DNA from: Actinomyces haliotis
Lineage (GTDB): Bacteria; Actinomycetota; Actinomycetes; Actinomycetales; Actinomycetaceae
NCBI RefSeq assembly: GCF_015355765.1
Contig: NZ_JACWNA010000004.1
Span: 79,556-143,555, forward strand
Reading direction: 5' to 3'
Length of the DNA: 64,000 bases
A model generated the notes under the pieces. That model did no database searches. It was not told the DNA's origin and saw only the letters and a program-made list of their open reading frames with translations. The translations under genes were made by a program, and so were the position numbers. This document shows positions 7,876 to 16,753 of this stretch, in pieces. Numbering within the stretch: the first letter of the stretch is position 1; each line of letters starts with the position of its first letter.

Positions 7876-8640
7876 TCAGCAGGTGGAGGCGATCCGCGCG
7901 AGGATCGCGGGGTCCATGCTGGCCAGGTCGGGTGCCGCTTGGTCGTCCGCGTCGAGCGGGGCTGACAGCCCGCGGATGATCGCGCTGATGACGAGGCGCA
8001 GGGCGTCCTGCGGCTGCATCCCCAGGCTGGAGGCGCTCGGCGTCGACGCGGCCTCCTGGGAGATGGAGTCGAGGAAGAAGAGGACGACGACGTCGGCGAC
8101 GGCGGAGGCGGGCACGAGCGGCCGCCGCCCCATGCGGGCGAGGAGGTCCTCGACGATGCCGGACAGGGCGGCCGTAAACTCCTCGCGGGTGGCCACGGGG
8201 ATCTCGGGCGTCTCGGGGTGGCGCATCCGGCGCAGCGTGTACTCGGTGGTGATGAGGTACATGCTGCGGGCGTCGGGCCGGATGGAGTCGAGCAGGTCCA
8301 TGAGGACGTCGACGGTGACGTCACCCTCGAGCCCGTCGATAGCCTCCTCGATCCGGGCGATGAGGGCCTGGGAGCGCTCGACGATGGCCTCGGAGAGGAC
8401 CTCGTCGAGGGAGGAGTAGTTCGAGTAGAAGGCGCCGCGCGTGAAGCCGGCGGCCTTGACGACGTCGTCGATGCGGGCGCCCTCGATCCCCTTGGCGGCG
8501 ACGACGTCGGCGGCGGCCCGCACGAGGGAGACGCGGGTGTTCTCTCGCTTGCGGAGCCGCTTCTCGTCGCGTGACTGGCGCACGTCGCTGCGTGCTTCCT
8601 TGAGCGCCTCGGCGTTGAGGAGCTTGGGACGAGGGGGCAT
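7876..8640 (-). CDS. TetR-family transcriptional repressor
   Basis: DNA-binding regulator of 254 aa. After a basic lead-in (about residues 1-35) comes the TetR HTH with GIEGARIDDVVKAAGFTRGAFYSNYSSLDEV (quoted in part: ARIDDVVKAAGFTRG, AFYSNYSSLDEV). The C-terminal helical ligand-binding domain is typical in length. The frame is open to 8802, but the ATG at 8640 has GGAG upstream and starts just before the basic region, so it is chosen. It is divergent from an MMPL-YhgE export operon with an operator-like inverted repeat between them, and probably represses that operon and itself (inference). Confidence 0.9.
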   Translation of the reverse strand: MPPRPKLLNAEALKEARSDVRQSRDEKRLRKRENTRVSLVRAAADVVAAKGIEGARIDDVVKAAGFTRGAFYSNYSSLDEVLSEAIVERSQALIARIEEAIDGLEGDVTVDVLMDLLDSIRPDARSMYLITTEYTLRRMRHPETPEIPVATREEFTAALSGIVEDLLARMGRRPLVPASAVADVVVLFFLDSISQEAASTPSASSLGMQPQDALRLVISAIIRGLSAPLDADDQAAPDLASMDPAILARIASTC

Positions 8641-8706
8641 GTCTTCTCCAGGAGCGGGTGGGTGGCCCGGGTAGGTTCTGTCGGCGGCCTCACACGACCG
8701 CCTGAT

Positions 8707-8745
8707 TTCCGTACACGAGTATACCGAGTACATTTTCGTACGGAA
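8707..8745. promoter_or_regulatory. Probable TetR operator
   Basis: TTCCGTAC (8707-8714) is repeated inverted as GTACGGAA (8738-8745) with 23 bp between, and GTAC/GTATAC half-sites recur inside. This AT-rich island stands out in the GC-rich region and sits between the divergent TetR and MMPL starts. Confidence 0.6.
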
Positions 8746-8792
8746 AGAGCCCCTGCTCACCCTTCCGGTGGGCTTCCCGAAAGGAACGTGCG

Positions 8793-11654
8793 TTGTCCGC
8801 ACTCCTGTACCGCCTCGGACGCTGGTGCGCGTCCCACGCCAAGCGCGTCGTCGCCGCGTGGCTCGCCGTCATCGCGCTGTTCGCGGCCGTCGTCGTCCTC
8901 CACGGCTTCGACATGAACGGCCCCTACACGCTGTCCGGCACCGAGTCCATGGAGGGCCTCACCGTCCTCGAGAACCGCCTGCCCGAGATCGCCGGCACCT
9001 CCGACGAGGTCCTGTTCACCTCCGAGGACGGGAACATCGAGTCTCACAAGGCCGAGATCGAGGAGTTCGTCGACGAGGTCGAGGACCTCGACGGCGTCGC
9101 CTCCGTCTCCGCGCCCTTCGGCGCCGAGCAGGACACCTCCACGAACACCCCGGCCCAGGAGTCGACCGTCTCGAAGGACGGCAAGTCCGTCATCGTCCAG
9201 GTCATCGCCGACGCCAGCTACGGCAGCGTCAACACGGGCCAGACCGACGCCTCCAAGGTCCTCGCCAAGGACCTGAGCAGCCTGGTCTCCAGCACGGAGA
9301 AGTCGACCGGCCTCACCATCCACCAGTCCGAGGACATCGGCAAGGAGGTGCAGATGGGCGCCAGCGCCGCCGAGGTCATCGGCTTCCTCGTCGCGGGTGT
9401 CGTCCTGCTCATCACCTTCGGTTCCTTCCTCGCCGCGGGGGCGCCCCTGGTCGCCTCCCTCATCGGCGTCGCCTCCGGCATGCTCGGCGTCCTGGCCGTG
9501 TCCAAGTGGTCCCCGATCGTCCCGCTCGCACCGACGCTCGCGACGATGCTCGGCCTCGCCGTCGGCATCGACTACGCGCTGTTCATCATCTCCCGCGCCC
9601 GCGAGTACGTCACCGAGGACCCCACCCACCCCGAGCGCGAGCTCGCCACCCCCGCCGAGGCCGCCGGCCGCGCCGTCGCCACCGCGGGAAGCGCCGTCGT
9701 CTTCGCGGGGACCACCGTCGTCGTCGCCCTCCTCGGCCTCGCCGTCTGCGGCATCCCCTTCCTCACCCTCATGGGCGTCTCCTCCGCCTTCGTCGTCGCC
9801 ATGGCGGTCCTCGTCGCCCTCACCTTCACCCCGGCCCTCATCGGCCTCATCGGCAAGCGCATGCGCCCCAACCCGGTGCGCGCCCGCCGCGAGGCCGCCA
9901 AGGCCGCCGCCGGAAAGAAGACCTTCCCGCAGCGCTGGGTCGCCTTCGTCACCGCCAAGCCCTGGCTCACCGTCATCGCCGTCATCGCGATCCTCGGCAC
10001 GCTCGCCGTCCCCGCCAAGGCCCTCCACCTCGCCCTCACCGACGACGGCTTCGAGGCCAAGGACACCGTCGCGCGCCAGACTTACGACGCCATCTCCGAC
10101 GCCTACGGCCCCGGCTACAACTCGCCGATCATCGTCATCGCGGACATCACCAACACCACCAAGCCGATCGACACCGTCAACGAGCTCGCCGACGAGATCG
10201 GCAAGATCGACGGCGTCGACGACGTCGCCATGGCCACCCCGAACTCCGACGGCACCCTCGGCGTCATCGAGATCCGCCCGACCAACGGCCAGGCCGACTC
10301 CCGCACGGAGAACGTCGTCAAGACCATCCGCAACAACGCCTCCCACTACGAGTCGAAGTACGGCATCACCGACGTCATGGTGACCGGTCAGACCGCCGTC
10401 GCCATCGACATCGGCCAGTCGCTGTCCGACGCCATGCTGCCCTTCGGCATCGTCGTCGTCGGTCTGTCCCTCGTCCTGCTCCTCATCGTGTTCCGCTCCG
10501 TCGCGGTCCCGGTGACGGCCACCCTGGGCTACATCCTGTCCCTCGGCGCCGGGATGGGCGTCACGGGCGCCATCTTCGGGTGGGGCTGGATGGCCGACTT
10601 CTTCGAGGTCCCGAAGGTCGGCGCCGTCATCTGCTTCCTCCCCGTCATCACCATGGGCATCCTCTTCGGCCTGGCCATGGACTACGAGGTCTTCCTCGTC
10701 TCCCGCATGCGCGAGGAGTGGACGCACCACCACGACGCCCGTCAGGCCGTCCTCTCCGGCTACGCGGGATCCGCCCGTGTCGTCTCCGCGGCCGCCGTCA
10801 TCATGACCGCCGTGTTCGCCGGCTTCATCCCGGCCAAGCTCACCATCATCAAGCCCATCGCGGTCTCGCTCGCCTTCGGCATCTTCTTTGACGCCTTCCT
10901 GGTCCGCCAGACCTTCATCCCGGCGATCATGATGGCCCTGGGCGAGAAGGCCTGGTGGATGCCCGCCTGGCTCGACCGGAACCTGCCGATCATCGACGTC
11001 GAGGGCGAGGGCCTCCAGCGCACCCTCGAGCACAACGACTGGGTGGCCGAGCACGGCGAGGTCGAGGTCCGTGCCGACGACGTCCGGGTCTCGGACTCCG
11101 ACGGCGCCGCCCTGGACCACCTCGACCTCACGGTCGCGGCCGGTGAGGTCGCGCTCGTCCGCACCGCCGAGCCGATCGCCCGACGGGCCCTCCAGGCGCT
11201 CATCGGCGGACGCCTCCAGCCCACCAGCGGCATCCTCGTCATCGGCGGGCACGTCCTGCCCGACGGGACCGCCTCCATCCAGGCGATGACCACCGCCGTC
11301 CACGCCTACGACGACGAGATCGACGAGCGCGTCCGCGTCGCCGTCGTCGACGACCCCGGCGAGCGCCGCTGGCAGCGGGTCGCCGAGCTCGCCCGCGAGG
11401 GCCTCGCCGTCATCGTCACCACCGACGCCGAGAAGCCCTCCATGGCCCCACCGAGCGCCGACGTCGAGATCGCCACGCTCATCGACGTCGCCTCCGACGG
11501 CACCGCGCACGTCCGCCGCGCCCCGCAGCGCCGCGCCGCCGCCCCCGAGCAGGAGTCCGCCGCCCCTGAGCAGCAGGACGCCGGGCCCGGCCACCGCGGG
11601 CGCCACTCCATCCTTCACGCCACCCCCACCTCCGGAACCGAGGCACACGCATGA
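8793..11654 (+). CDS. MMPL-family RND transporter with a C-terminal pseudo-ABC domain
   Basis: Inner-membrane exporter of 953 aa. Two MMPL halves are visible, each with a large external loop and the conserved motif near its TM segments: GLAVGIDYALFIISR near residue 253 and GLAMDYEVFLVSRMRE near 625. Residues about 755-900 resemble an ABC ATPase without its catalytic parts: LDLTVAAGEVALV, then TAEPIARRAL where Walker A should be, then PTSGILVIGGHVLPD, then a Walker-B-like VRVAVVDDP and AVIVTTDAE. No LSGGQ signature is present. The start is TTG at 8793, decided by AAAGGAA 7 bp upstream. The stop overlaps the YhgE-type start by 4 bp. The exported substrate (lipid or drug) is unknown. Confidence 0.9.
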   Translation: MSALLYRLGRWCASHAKRVVAAWLAVIALFAAVVVLHGFDMNGPYTLSGTESMEGLTVLENRLPEIAGTSDEVLFTSEDGNIESHKAEIEEFVDEVEDLDGVASVSAPFGAEQDTSTNTPAQESTVSKDGKSVIVQVIADASYGSVNTGQTDASKVLAKDLSSLVSSTEKSTGLTIHQSEDIGKEVQMGASAAEVIGFLVAGVVLLITFGSFLAAGAPLVASLIGVASGMLGVLAVSKWSPIVPLAPTLATMLGLAVGIDYALFIISRAREYVTEDPTHPERELATPAEAAGRAVATAGSAVVFAGTTVVVALLGLAVCGIPFLTLMGVSSAFVVAMAVLVALTFTPALIGLIGKRMRPNPVRARREAAKAAAGKKTFPQRWVAFVTAKPWLTVIAVIAILGTLAVPAKALHLALTDDGFEAKDTVARQTYDAISDAYGPGYNSPIIVIADITNTTKPIDTVNELADEIGKIDGVDDVAMATPNSDGTLGVIEIRPTNGQADSRTENVVKTIRNNASHYESKYGITDVMVTGQTAVAIDIGQSLSDAMLPFGIVVVGLSLVLLLIVFRSVAVPVTATLGYILSLGAGMGVTGAIFGWGWMADFFEVPKVGAVICFLPVITMGILFGLAMDYEVFLVSRMREEWTHHHDARQAVLSGYAGSARVVSAAAVIMTAVFAGFIPAKLTIIKPIAVSLAFGIFFDAFLVRQTFIPAIMMALGEKAWWMPAWLDRNLPIIDVEGEGLQRTLEHNDWVAEHGEVEVRADDVRVSDSDGAALDHLDLTVAAGEVALVRTAEPIARRALQALIGGRLQPTSGILVIGGHVLPDGTASIQAMTTAVHAYDDEIDERVRVAVVDDPGERRWQRVAELAREGLAVIVTTDAEKPSMAPPSADVEIATLIDVASDGTAHVRRAPQRRAAAPEQESAAPEQQDAGPGHRGRHSILHATPTSGTEAHA

Positions 11655-14566
11655 ACCGCCGCAGCTGGATCCTCGCGATCCTCGTCATCCTCGTGCCCGC
11701 GCTCGCGGGCGTCATGGTCGTCACCGCGGCGACCTCCGGCACCGCCCAGGCCGCCAGCGTGCCCGCCGCCGTCGTCAACCTCGACGGGACCGGCGCCACC
11801 ACCTCCGACGGCACCGCCCTGCCCGCCGGGCGCCTCCTCGTCGGGCGCCTCATCAACCCCGACGAGGCCCTCACGGAGAAGTCCTCCACCGGGGCCACGA
11901 CCTCCACCCTCGACTACTCGGTGGTGGACGAGGACGCCGCCATGAAGGGGCTCGAGGACGGCACCTACGACGTCGTCGTCACCATCCCCAAGGGCTTCTC
12001 CGACGCCATCGTCAAGACCATCGACGGCACGCCCACGCAGGCGAGCGTCCAGGTCCAGACGAACGACGCCGGCTCCTCCGCCATCGGCTCGGTCAGCTCC
12101 GACATCGTCTCCGCCGCCGCCGACTCCCTCGGCACGACGGTCTCTGTGGCGTACCTCAACGGCTCGCTCAACGCGATGACGACGCTGCACGACAAGCTCG
12201 GCGAGGCCTCCGACGGCGCGACCGCGCTCGCCAGCGGCGCCAGCGACCTCAACGACGGCGTCGACCAGGCCGACGACGGCGCGAAGCAGCTCTCTACCGG
12301 TGCTGGCTCCCTGGCCGACGGCCTCAGCCAGCTCGAGTCCGGCGCCTCGACCCTGAGCAGCGGCACCTCCACCGCCGACTCCGGCGCGAACACCCTCGCC
12401 GACGGCGCGAGCAGCCTCGCCTCGGGGGCGAGCACCCTGTCCGACGGCGCCTCCTCCGCGAACGACGGCGCCGCCCAGCTCGACTCCGGCGCCAGCGCGC
12501 TCGCGACGGGCGCGGCCCAGGGCAAGGCCGGTGCCAGCGCGCTCGCCACCGGCGCTGCCAGCGCCGAGTCCGGCGCCTCGGACCTCTCCTCCGGTGCCAG
12601 CACGCTGAGCAGCGGCGCGAGCGACCTGTCCGACGGTGCGAGCACACTCTCCGAAGGCGTCACCAGCTACGTCGGTGGCGTCACCCAGGCCCGCGACGGT
12701 CTTACCACCGTCCAGTCCGGTCAGTCGCAGTCGCTCGACGACGGCGCAGCCGCGCTCGCCACGGGCGCCGCGAAGCTCGCCGCCGGGATCGGCACGAGCA
12801 GCGACTCCGCTACCGAGCAGAAGGCCGCTGATCAGGCGCAGACCGTCTACGGCGCGGTCAACGACCTCACTGCCTCCACCGCGGCGCCAGCGCTCGCTGC
12901 GGGTACTGCCAAGCTCAGCACGGGCGTCTCCGACTACACCTCCAGCGTTGCGGCGCTCCAGCAGAGCGTGCAGTCCCAGGTCTCCACGCTGCAGCAGGCC
13001 AACGCCGTCTGTCAGCAGGGCTCTCTCACGGTGTGCCAGCAGGCACTCGCCACTGTCACGGCTGCCATGGGTAACACCACCGATACGCCGAACACTGCGG
13101 ACCCGTCCAAGTCAACTGTCATGGGTGCCCTCAACGGACTCGTCTCGAAGAACAACGAGCTCACCACTGGCGCTGCGAGCGCCGCTAGCGGAGCGGCTCA
13201 GGTGAACGACGGCCTGTCGAAGTTGAAGAGCAGCATGCCTGCCGTCGCCTCCGGCGCCTCGCAGGTCTCCTCCGGAGCCTCCAGCGTCTCCGCCGGCCTC
13301 GGCACGTCCTCGGACATGTACAACCCGAAGACCGGCGCGGGCAAGACGGAGACCGGGGTCCTCAACTACCTCGTCGCCTCCGGCTCCACCCTCACCGACG
13401 GCGCCTCCCAGGTGTCCTCCGGCGCGTCCTCGCTGAGCGACGGTGCCTCGCAGCTCTCCAGGGGCGCCGACTCGCTCCACCGGGGCCTCGGCACCCTCTC
13501 CTCGGGTGCGAACCGGCTCTCCTCCGGAGCGACTCAGCTCTCGGACGGAGCCACCAAGCTCTCCTCCGGCGCGTCCTCCCTCCACCAGGGCACGACGAAG
13601 CTCGCCACCGGCGCCTCCGCCCTGTCCACCGGCGCGACCAGCCTCTCGGCCGGGTCCTCCGACCTCGCCGACGGCCTCGACCGCCTGGCCACCGGAGCCT
13701 CCACGCTGGCGACCAGCACCGGCACCGCCGCTGACGGCGCCACGACGCTCTCCGACGGCGCCTCCGACCTCGCGGACGGCACCGGCAAGCTCGCCGACGG
13801 CTCCTCCCAGCTCAAGGACGGCACCTCCACCCTCGCGGACGGACTCTCCTCCGCCAAGGACAAGGTGCCCTCCTACACCGACGAGGAGGCCTCCTCCCTC
13901 GCGACGGCGCTCGCCCAGCCCGTCGACGTGAGCACCGACGAGTCCGGCAACGCCTCCTCGGCGACGTCGATCGCCCCCAACGCGATCGCCATCGCGCTGT
14001 GGATCGGCGCCCTCGTCATCGTCTCCGGCCTCGGCCTCATGAGCCGCCGCCGCGTCGAGGCCCCCATGAGCCCGGCCCGCCTCGCGGCCGCCTCGCTCAA
14101 GCCGGCCCTCATCCTCGCCGCCGTCCAGGCCCTCGCGCTCGTCGGGATCGTCGCCTTCGCCGGCGCCCACGTGAACGGCGTCTGGAAGGTCCTCCTGCTG
14201 TCGGTCGTCGCGGCACTGTCGATGACGGTGCTCCACGCGGCCCTCGTCGCGGCCCTCGGCTCGCGCGGCGGCACGGCGGTCTCGCTGCTCGCCCTCGTTC
14301 TCCAGGCCGTGTGCCTCTTCGCGACGGCGGTCCCGCAGTCCCTCACGGGCCTGTACTCGACGGCGAACGGCTTCATGCCGGTCACGGTCCTGGCCTCGGC
14401 CCTGCGCGGCGTCATGCTCGGCGCCTCCGGCGTCGTCACCCCAGCCAGCGCCGTCGTCACCCTGGTGATCTGGGGTGCGGCCTCCGCCCTCGCCATGACG
14501 CTGGCGGTCCGCCGTCGGCGGGCGACGAGCCTGGCCGGCCTGCGCCACGAGCTCGCGTCCGCCTGA
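11651..14566 (+). CDS. YhgE/Pip-type membrane protein with long heptad repeats
   Basis: Membrane protein of 971 aa. One TM segment near the N-terminus (about residues 4-25) and five or six at the C-terminus (from about 777) enclose an extracytoplasmic region. That region contains dozens of seven-residue units of the form SGASxLS/DGASxLA, roughly residues 190-330 and 530-740. The repeats predict a long coiled or beta-helical rod, as in phage-infection protein Pip/YhgE. The gene is translationally coupled to the MMPL gene by a 4-bp ATGA overlap, so the two probably form one export machine under the TetR repressor (inference). The C-terminal membrane part resembles ABC-2 permeases. Confidence 0.9.
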   Translation: MNRRSWILAILVILVPALAGVMVVTAATSGTAQAASVPAAVVNLDGTGATTSDGTALPAGRLLVGRLINPDEALTEKSSTGATTSTLDYSVVDEDAAMKGLEDGTYDVVVTIPKGFSDAIVKTIDGTPTQASVQVQTNDAGSSAIGSVSSDIVSAAADSLGTTVSVAYLNGSLNAMTTLHDKLGEASDGATALASGASDLNDGVDQADDGAKQLSTGAGSLADGLSQLESGASTLSSGTSTADSGANTLADGASSLASGASTLSDGASSANDGAAQLDSGASALATGAAQGKAGASALATGAASAESGASDLSSGASTLSSGASDLSDGASTLSEGVTSYVGGVTQARDGLTTVQSGQSQSLDDGAAALATGAAKLAAGIGTSSDSATEQKAADQAQTVYGAVNDLTASTAAPALAAGTAKLSTGVSDYTSSVAALQQSVQSQVSTLQQANAVCQQGSLTVCQQALATVTAAMGNTTDTPNTADPSKSTVMGALNGLVSKNNELTTGAASAASGAAQVNDGLSKLKSSMPAVASGASQVSSGASSVSAGLGTSSDMYNPKTGAGKTETGVLNYLVASGSTLTDGASQVSSGASSLSDGASQLSRGADSLHRGLGTLSSGANRLSSGATQLSDGATKLSSGASSLHQGTTKLATGASALSTGATSLSAGSSDLADGLDRLATGASTLATSTGTAADGATTLSDGASDLADGTGKLADGSSQLKDGTSTLADGLSSAKDKVPSYTDEEASSLATALAQPVDVSTDESGNASSATSIAPNAIAIALWIGALVIVSGLGLMSRRRVEAPMSPARLAAASLKPALILAAVQALALVGIVAFAGAHVNGVWKVLLLSVVAALSMTVLHAALVAALGSRGGTAVSLLALVLQAVCLFATAVPQSLTGLYSTANGFMPVTVLASALRGVMLGASGVVTPASAVVTLVIWGAASALAMTLAVRRRRATSLAGLRHELASA

Positions 14567-14579
14567 CCTGCGGTCGCCT

Positions 14580-14621
14580 GAGAAGGGGCGCCCCCTGCTA
14601 CGGCAGGGGGCGCCCCTTCTC
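14580..14621. terminator. Strong hairpin terminator
   Basis: An 18-bp perfect stem (left GAGAAGGGGCGCCCCCTG) with a 6-base loop lies 13 bp after the YhgE-type stop and 12 bp before the stop of the convergent hydrolase, so it can end both transcripts. Confidence 0.85.
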
Positions 14622-14633
14622 GTTCCTCAAGGG

Positions 14634-15617
14634 TCAGTGGCGTGGTCGGGGAAGGTGCTCCTCAAGCCACGGGTCGGTGAGGGAGTAGAAGCGCTCCGGG
14701 AAGGTGCGGCGCACGCAGTGCGGGGCGCCGACGACCACCGCCCCTGCCACGTTCGGGTTCCCGCGTCCCGTCACGGCCGGGAAGTAGCTGCCGCGCAGGA
14801 CGACGCGGCGCGTGCCCGTGACGATGAGCGTCGGGACGGCGAGCCCGTCGACGATCCGCTCCCACGGCGTCGGCGGGGCGACGCACCCCAGGGCGATGAA
14901 GCGCAGGTCGACGCCGCTGGAGGCCTCGACGCTCGCCCGGACCTCCTCGTGCGACCACGTCGGGTTGTCGCGCGTCTCCAGGGCGTAGCGCGCCGCGGGG
15001 TCCGCCGCGATCCCGCGCATCTCGCGCACCTGGCGGTAGGCGTTGAGGCGCAGCAGCCGGTTCCACGCAGGCGTCGTGAAGGCGGGGTCCTCACCGATCG
15101 CGGCGTCGACGAGGTCGGGGCGCCGGGCGGCGACGTCGAGGCTCGTCACCCCGCCCATGGAGTGCCCGACGACGACGAGCGGCGCGGTGAGCGGCCCGGC
15201 GTCCGGGGCGTCGGGGGAGGGGCGCAGGCCGTGGGCGCGCAGGTCCTCCAGGGTCGACTCGAGGTCCTCGGCGAGGCGGGCGCCGGCGGTGGCCTGGTCG
15301 GTGAGGTCGGCGTCCTCCCACCGCGGCGAGTTCCCGTGCCCACGGGCGTCGAGGGCGACGACGCGGTGGCCCGCGGAGGTCCAGTGCTCGACGGCGCCGG
15401 CCCAGCAGGCGGCGGAGTCCGTGATGCCGTGCGAGAGCACGAGGACGGGCGCGTCGGCGTCGTCGAGGGGGCCGTGCAGGTGCCGCGCGATCGGCTCGGC
15501 GGCCGGGGTGGGCCGGTCGTGGGGGACGGCGGCATGCTCCCGGGCGTCGTCGTCCGCGAGGGACGGGACGGCGTCGCCGGGTGCGGGGAGCGGCTCAACA
15601 GCCTCGGGGGAGGTCAC
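14634..15617 (-). CDS. Alpha/beta hydrolase
   Basis: Cytosolic alpha/beta-hydrolase-fold enzyme, 327 aa from a GTG. The oxyanion-hole motif SHGITD, the DARGHGNSPRW strand, the nucleophile elbow GHSMGG and a candidate catalytic His in GAPHCVRR are in order. The strand that usually ends with the catalytic acid reads VTGTRR, while the paralogue at 19396 has VTGDRR. The acid is therefore either displaced or lost, which makes activity uncertain. The first 45 residues are Pro/Ala-rich and probably disordered. Substrate unknown. Confidence 0.85.
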   Translation of the reverse strand: MTSPEAVEPLPAPGDAVPSLADDDAREHAAVPHDRPTPAAEPIARHLHGPLDDADAPVLVLSHGITDSAACWAGAVEHWTSAGHRVVALDARGHGNSPRWEDADLTDQATAGARLAEDLESTLEDLRAHGLRPSPDAPDAGPLTAPLVVVGHSMGGVTSLDVAARRPDLVDAAIGEDPAFTTPAWNRLLRLNAYRQVREMRGIAADPAARYALETRDNPTWSHEEVRASVEASSGVDLRFIALGCVAPPTPWERIVDGLAVPTLIVTGTRRVVLRGSYFPAVTGRGNPNVAGAVVVGAPHCVRRTFPERFYSLTDPWLEEHLPRPRH

Positions 15618-15744
15618 GGGTGCGAGCGTAAGCGCGTCCGACGCCGGTCACCGGGAGCGCCGACGCGAGCCCGGCCCGGGCCGCGAGCACGGCAGCCGGG
15701 CCGCGCCGTCGTGGACGGGTCGGGTCCTGGAGGCGTGAGCGGCG

Positions 15745-16170
15745 TCAGCTGACGGGGATCTCGTGGACCTCGTGGTCGCGCGGCGCCGAGGAGAAGACGG
15801 TCCACACGCGCCCGGAGGTCAGGGTGAGGTCGATGCGCACGACCTGCGGCCCGCCCATCGCCTCAGGGACCTCCTCGACGACGGCGGAGGCCGTGCAGGA
15901 GAACCAGCCCGTGTGCGGCGCCGGGGTCGGGCCGGCGAGGGTGACGCGGGCGTCCCCGTGGATCTGCTCGATCTTGTGGGCGGTGCGCGTGGTGAGGACG
16001 CCGACGTGGTCGACCCGGCCGGCAGGGTCCGGCTGGGTGAGGACGGGGCGGGTGTGAAGGCCGTCGGAGTCGACGGTGGTGAGGAGGACCGTGGTGCCGG
16101 GGGCGACGAGCTCACGGACGAAGGGCAGTGCCGAGTTGTATGCGGCGACGGAGTCAGGGACGGCTCGCAT
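15745..16170 (-). CDS. Pyridoxamine-5'-phosphate-oxidase-like (general stress) protein
   Basis: Protein of 141 aa with the split-barrel flavin-binding fold of the PPOX/general-stress-26 group. LTTVDSDGLHTRPV is the typical beta-hairpin, followed by VGVLTTRTAHKIEQI, DARVTLAG and a final VWTVFSSAPRDHEVHEI. ATG start at 16170. It is too short to be true PdxH. It may bind FMN or F420, but the ligand cannot be decided here. It is transcribed away from the decayed IS630/UbiD region that begins about 70 bp upstream. Confidence 0.72.
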   Translation of the reverse strand: MRAVPDSVAAYNSALPFVRELVAPGTTVLLTTVDSDGLHTRPVLTQPDPAGRVDHVGVLTTRTAHKIEQIHGDARVTLAGPTPAPHTGWFSCTASAVVEEVPEAMGGPQVVRIDLTLTSGRVWTVFSSAPRDHEVHEIPVS

Positions 16171-16241
16171 GGGTGAATCATCCCATCAGTCGCGAACCGT
16201 ATCTGACCTCGATGTCCGCATGATTCCGGGGAAGATGGGGC

Positions 16242-16481
16242 TTGGAAGTGGCGCCGGTCACGAAGTCGACGGGTGAGTGGGGTGATGTCTTGTCACCCGA
16301 GGGTGGGTCAGTGGTCTTGCACGATGGCGAGTGCCTGCAGCACCTATTGGCGTGCTTGCTGCGCAAACTCCCCGTTATCGCCGGTGGTGATGGGGGACAG
16401 GCACCCACCCAGGAAGGCGGTTCAGGATGGCCCCATCACCGCGACCGCCAGGAAGAGCGTCATGACCGCACCGGTGACTGA
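16242..16481 (+). mobile_element. IS630-type transposase remnant
   Basis: A short frame reads LSPEGGSVV, LQHLLACLLRKLP, then VIAGGDGGQAPTQEG. This resembles the part of IS630-family DDE transposases around the second catalytic Asp (consensus LLRxLPGKLLVIWDGSPIHR), with small deletions. Neither ends nor a complete catalytic triad remain. The base composition is visibly less GC-rich than its surroundings. It sits where the upstream part of the ubiD-like gene is missing, so insertion and decay probably removed it (inference). Confidence 0.45.
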
Positions 16482-16483
16482 TC

Positions 16484-16753
16484 ACTCACAACTGGGCGCT
16501 CGGCACCCCGCCGTCGGTGCGCGACGCCCGCGTCACCACGATGCGGAACCCGATCCTCCACGCGCTCGTCGGCCCGGGGGAGGAGCACACGAGCCTCGCC
16601 GGCATCCCCACCAAGGGCGTCACGACGAAGACGATCGACGACGCCACCTACCCGTGGCGCATGCGGGACGCCTTCGAGCGCGCCCAGTTCCTCGACGTCG
16701 ACCCCGCCCCCTGGGTGGACGGCGCGACGCCCTACACCGGGAGCGGCGAGTGA
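16484..16753 (+). pseudogene. UbiD-family decarboxylase, C-terminal fragment
   Basis: About 78-90 codons ending at 16753 resemble the C-terminus of UbiD-type decarboxylases (TYPWRMRDAFERAQF, DVDPAPWV). The prenyl-FMN-binding and catalytic domains, about 400 residues, are absent, and IS630-like debris lies directly upstream. The stop overlaps the ubiX start as GTGA, the usual ubiD-ubiX coupling. The fragment could not be active. Identity of the fragment is moderate, since only the tail and the ubiX context support it. Confidence 0.5.

Noticed and set aside
8757..11648. 963-codon open frame antisense to the MMPL gene
   Set aside because: Gly/Asp/Val-rich composition typical of the antisense frame of GC-rich genes; no domains; the sense strand has a clear family.
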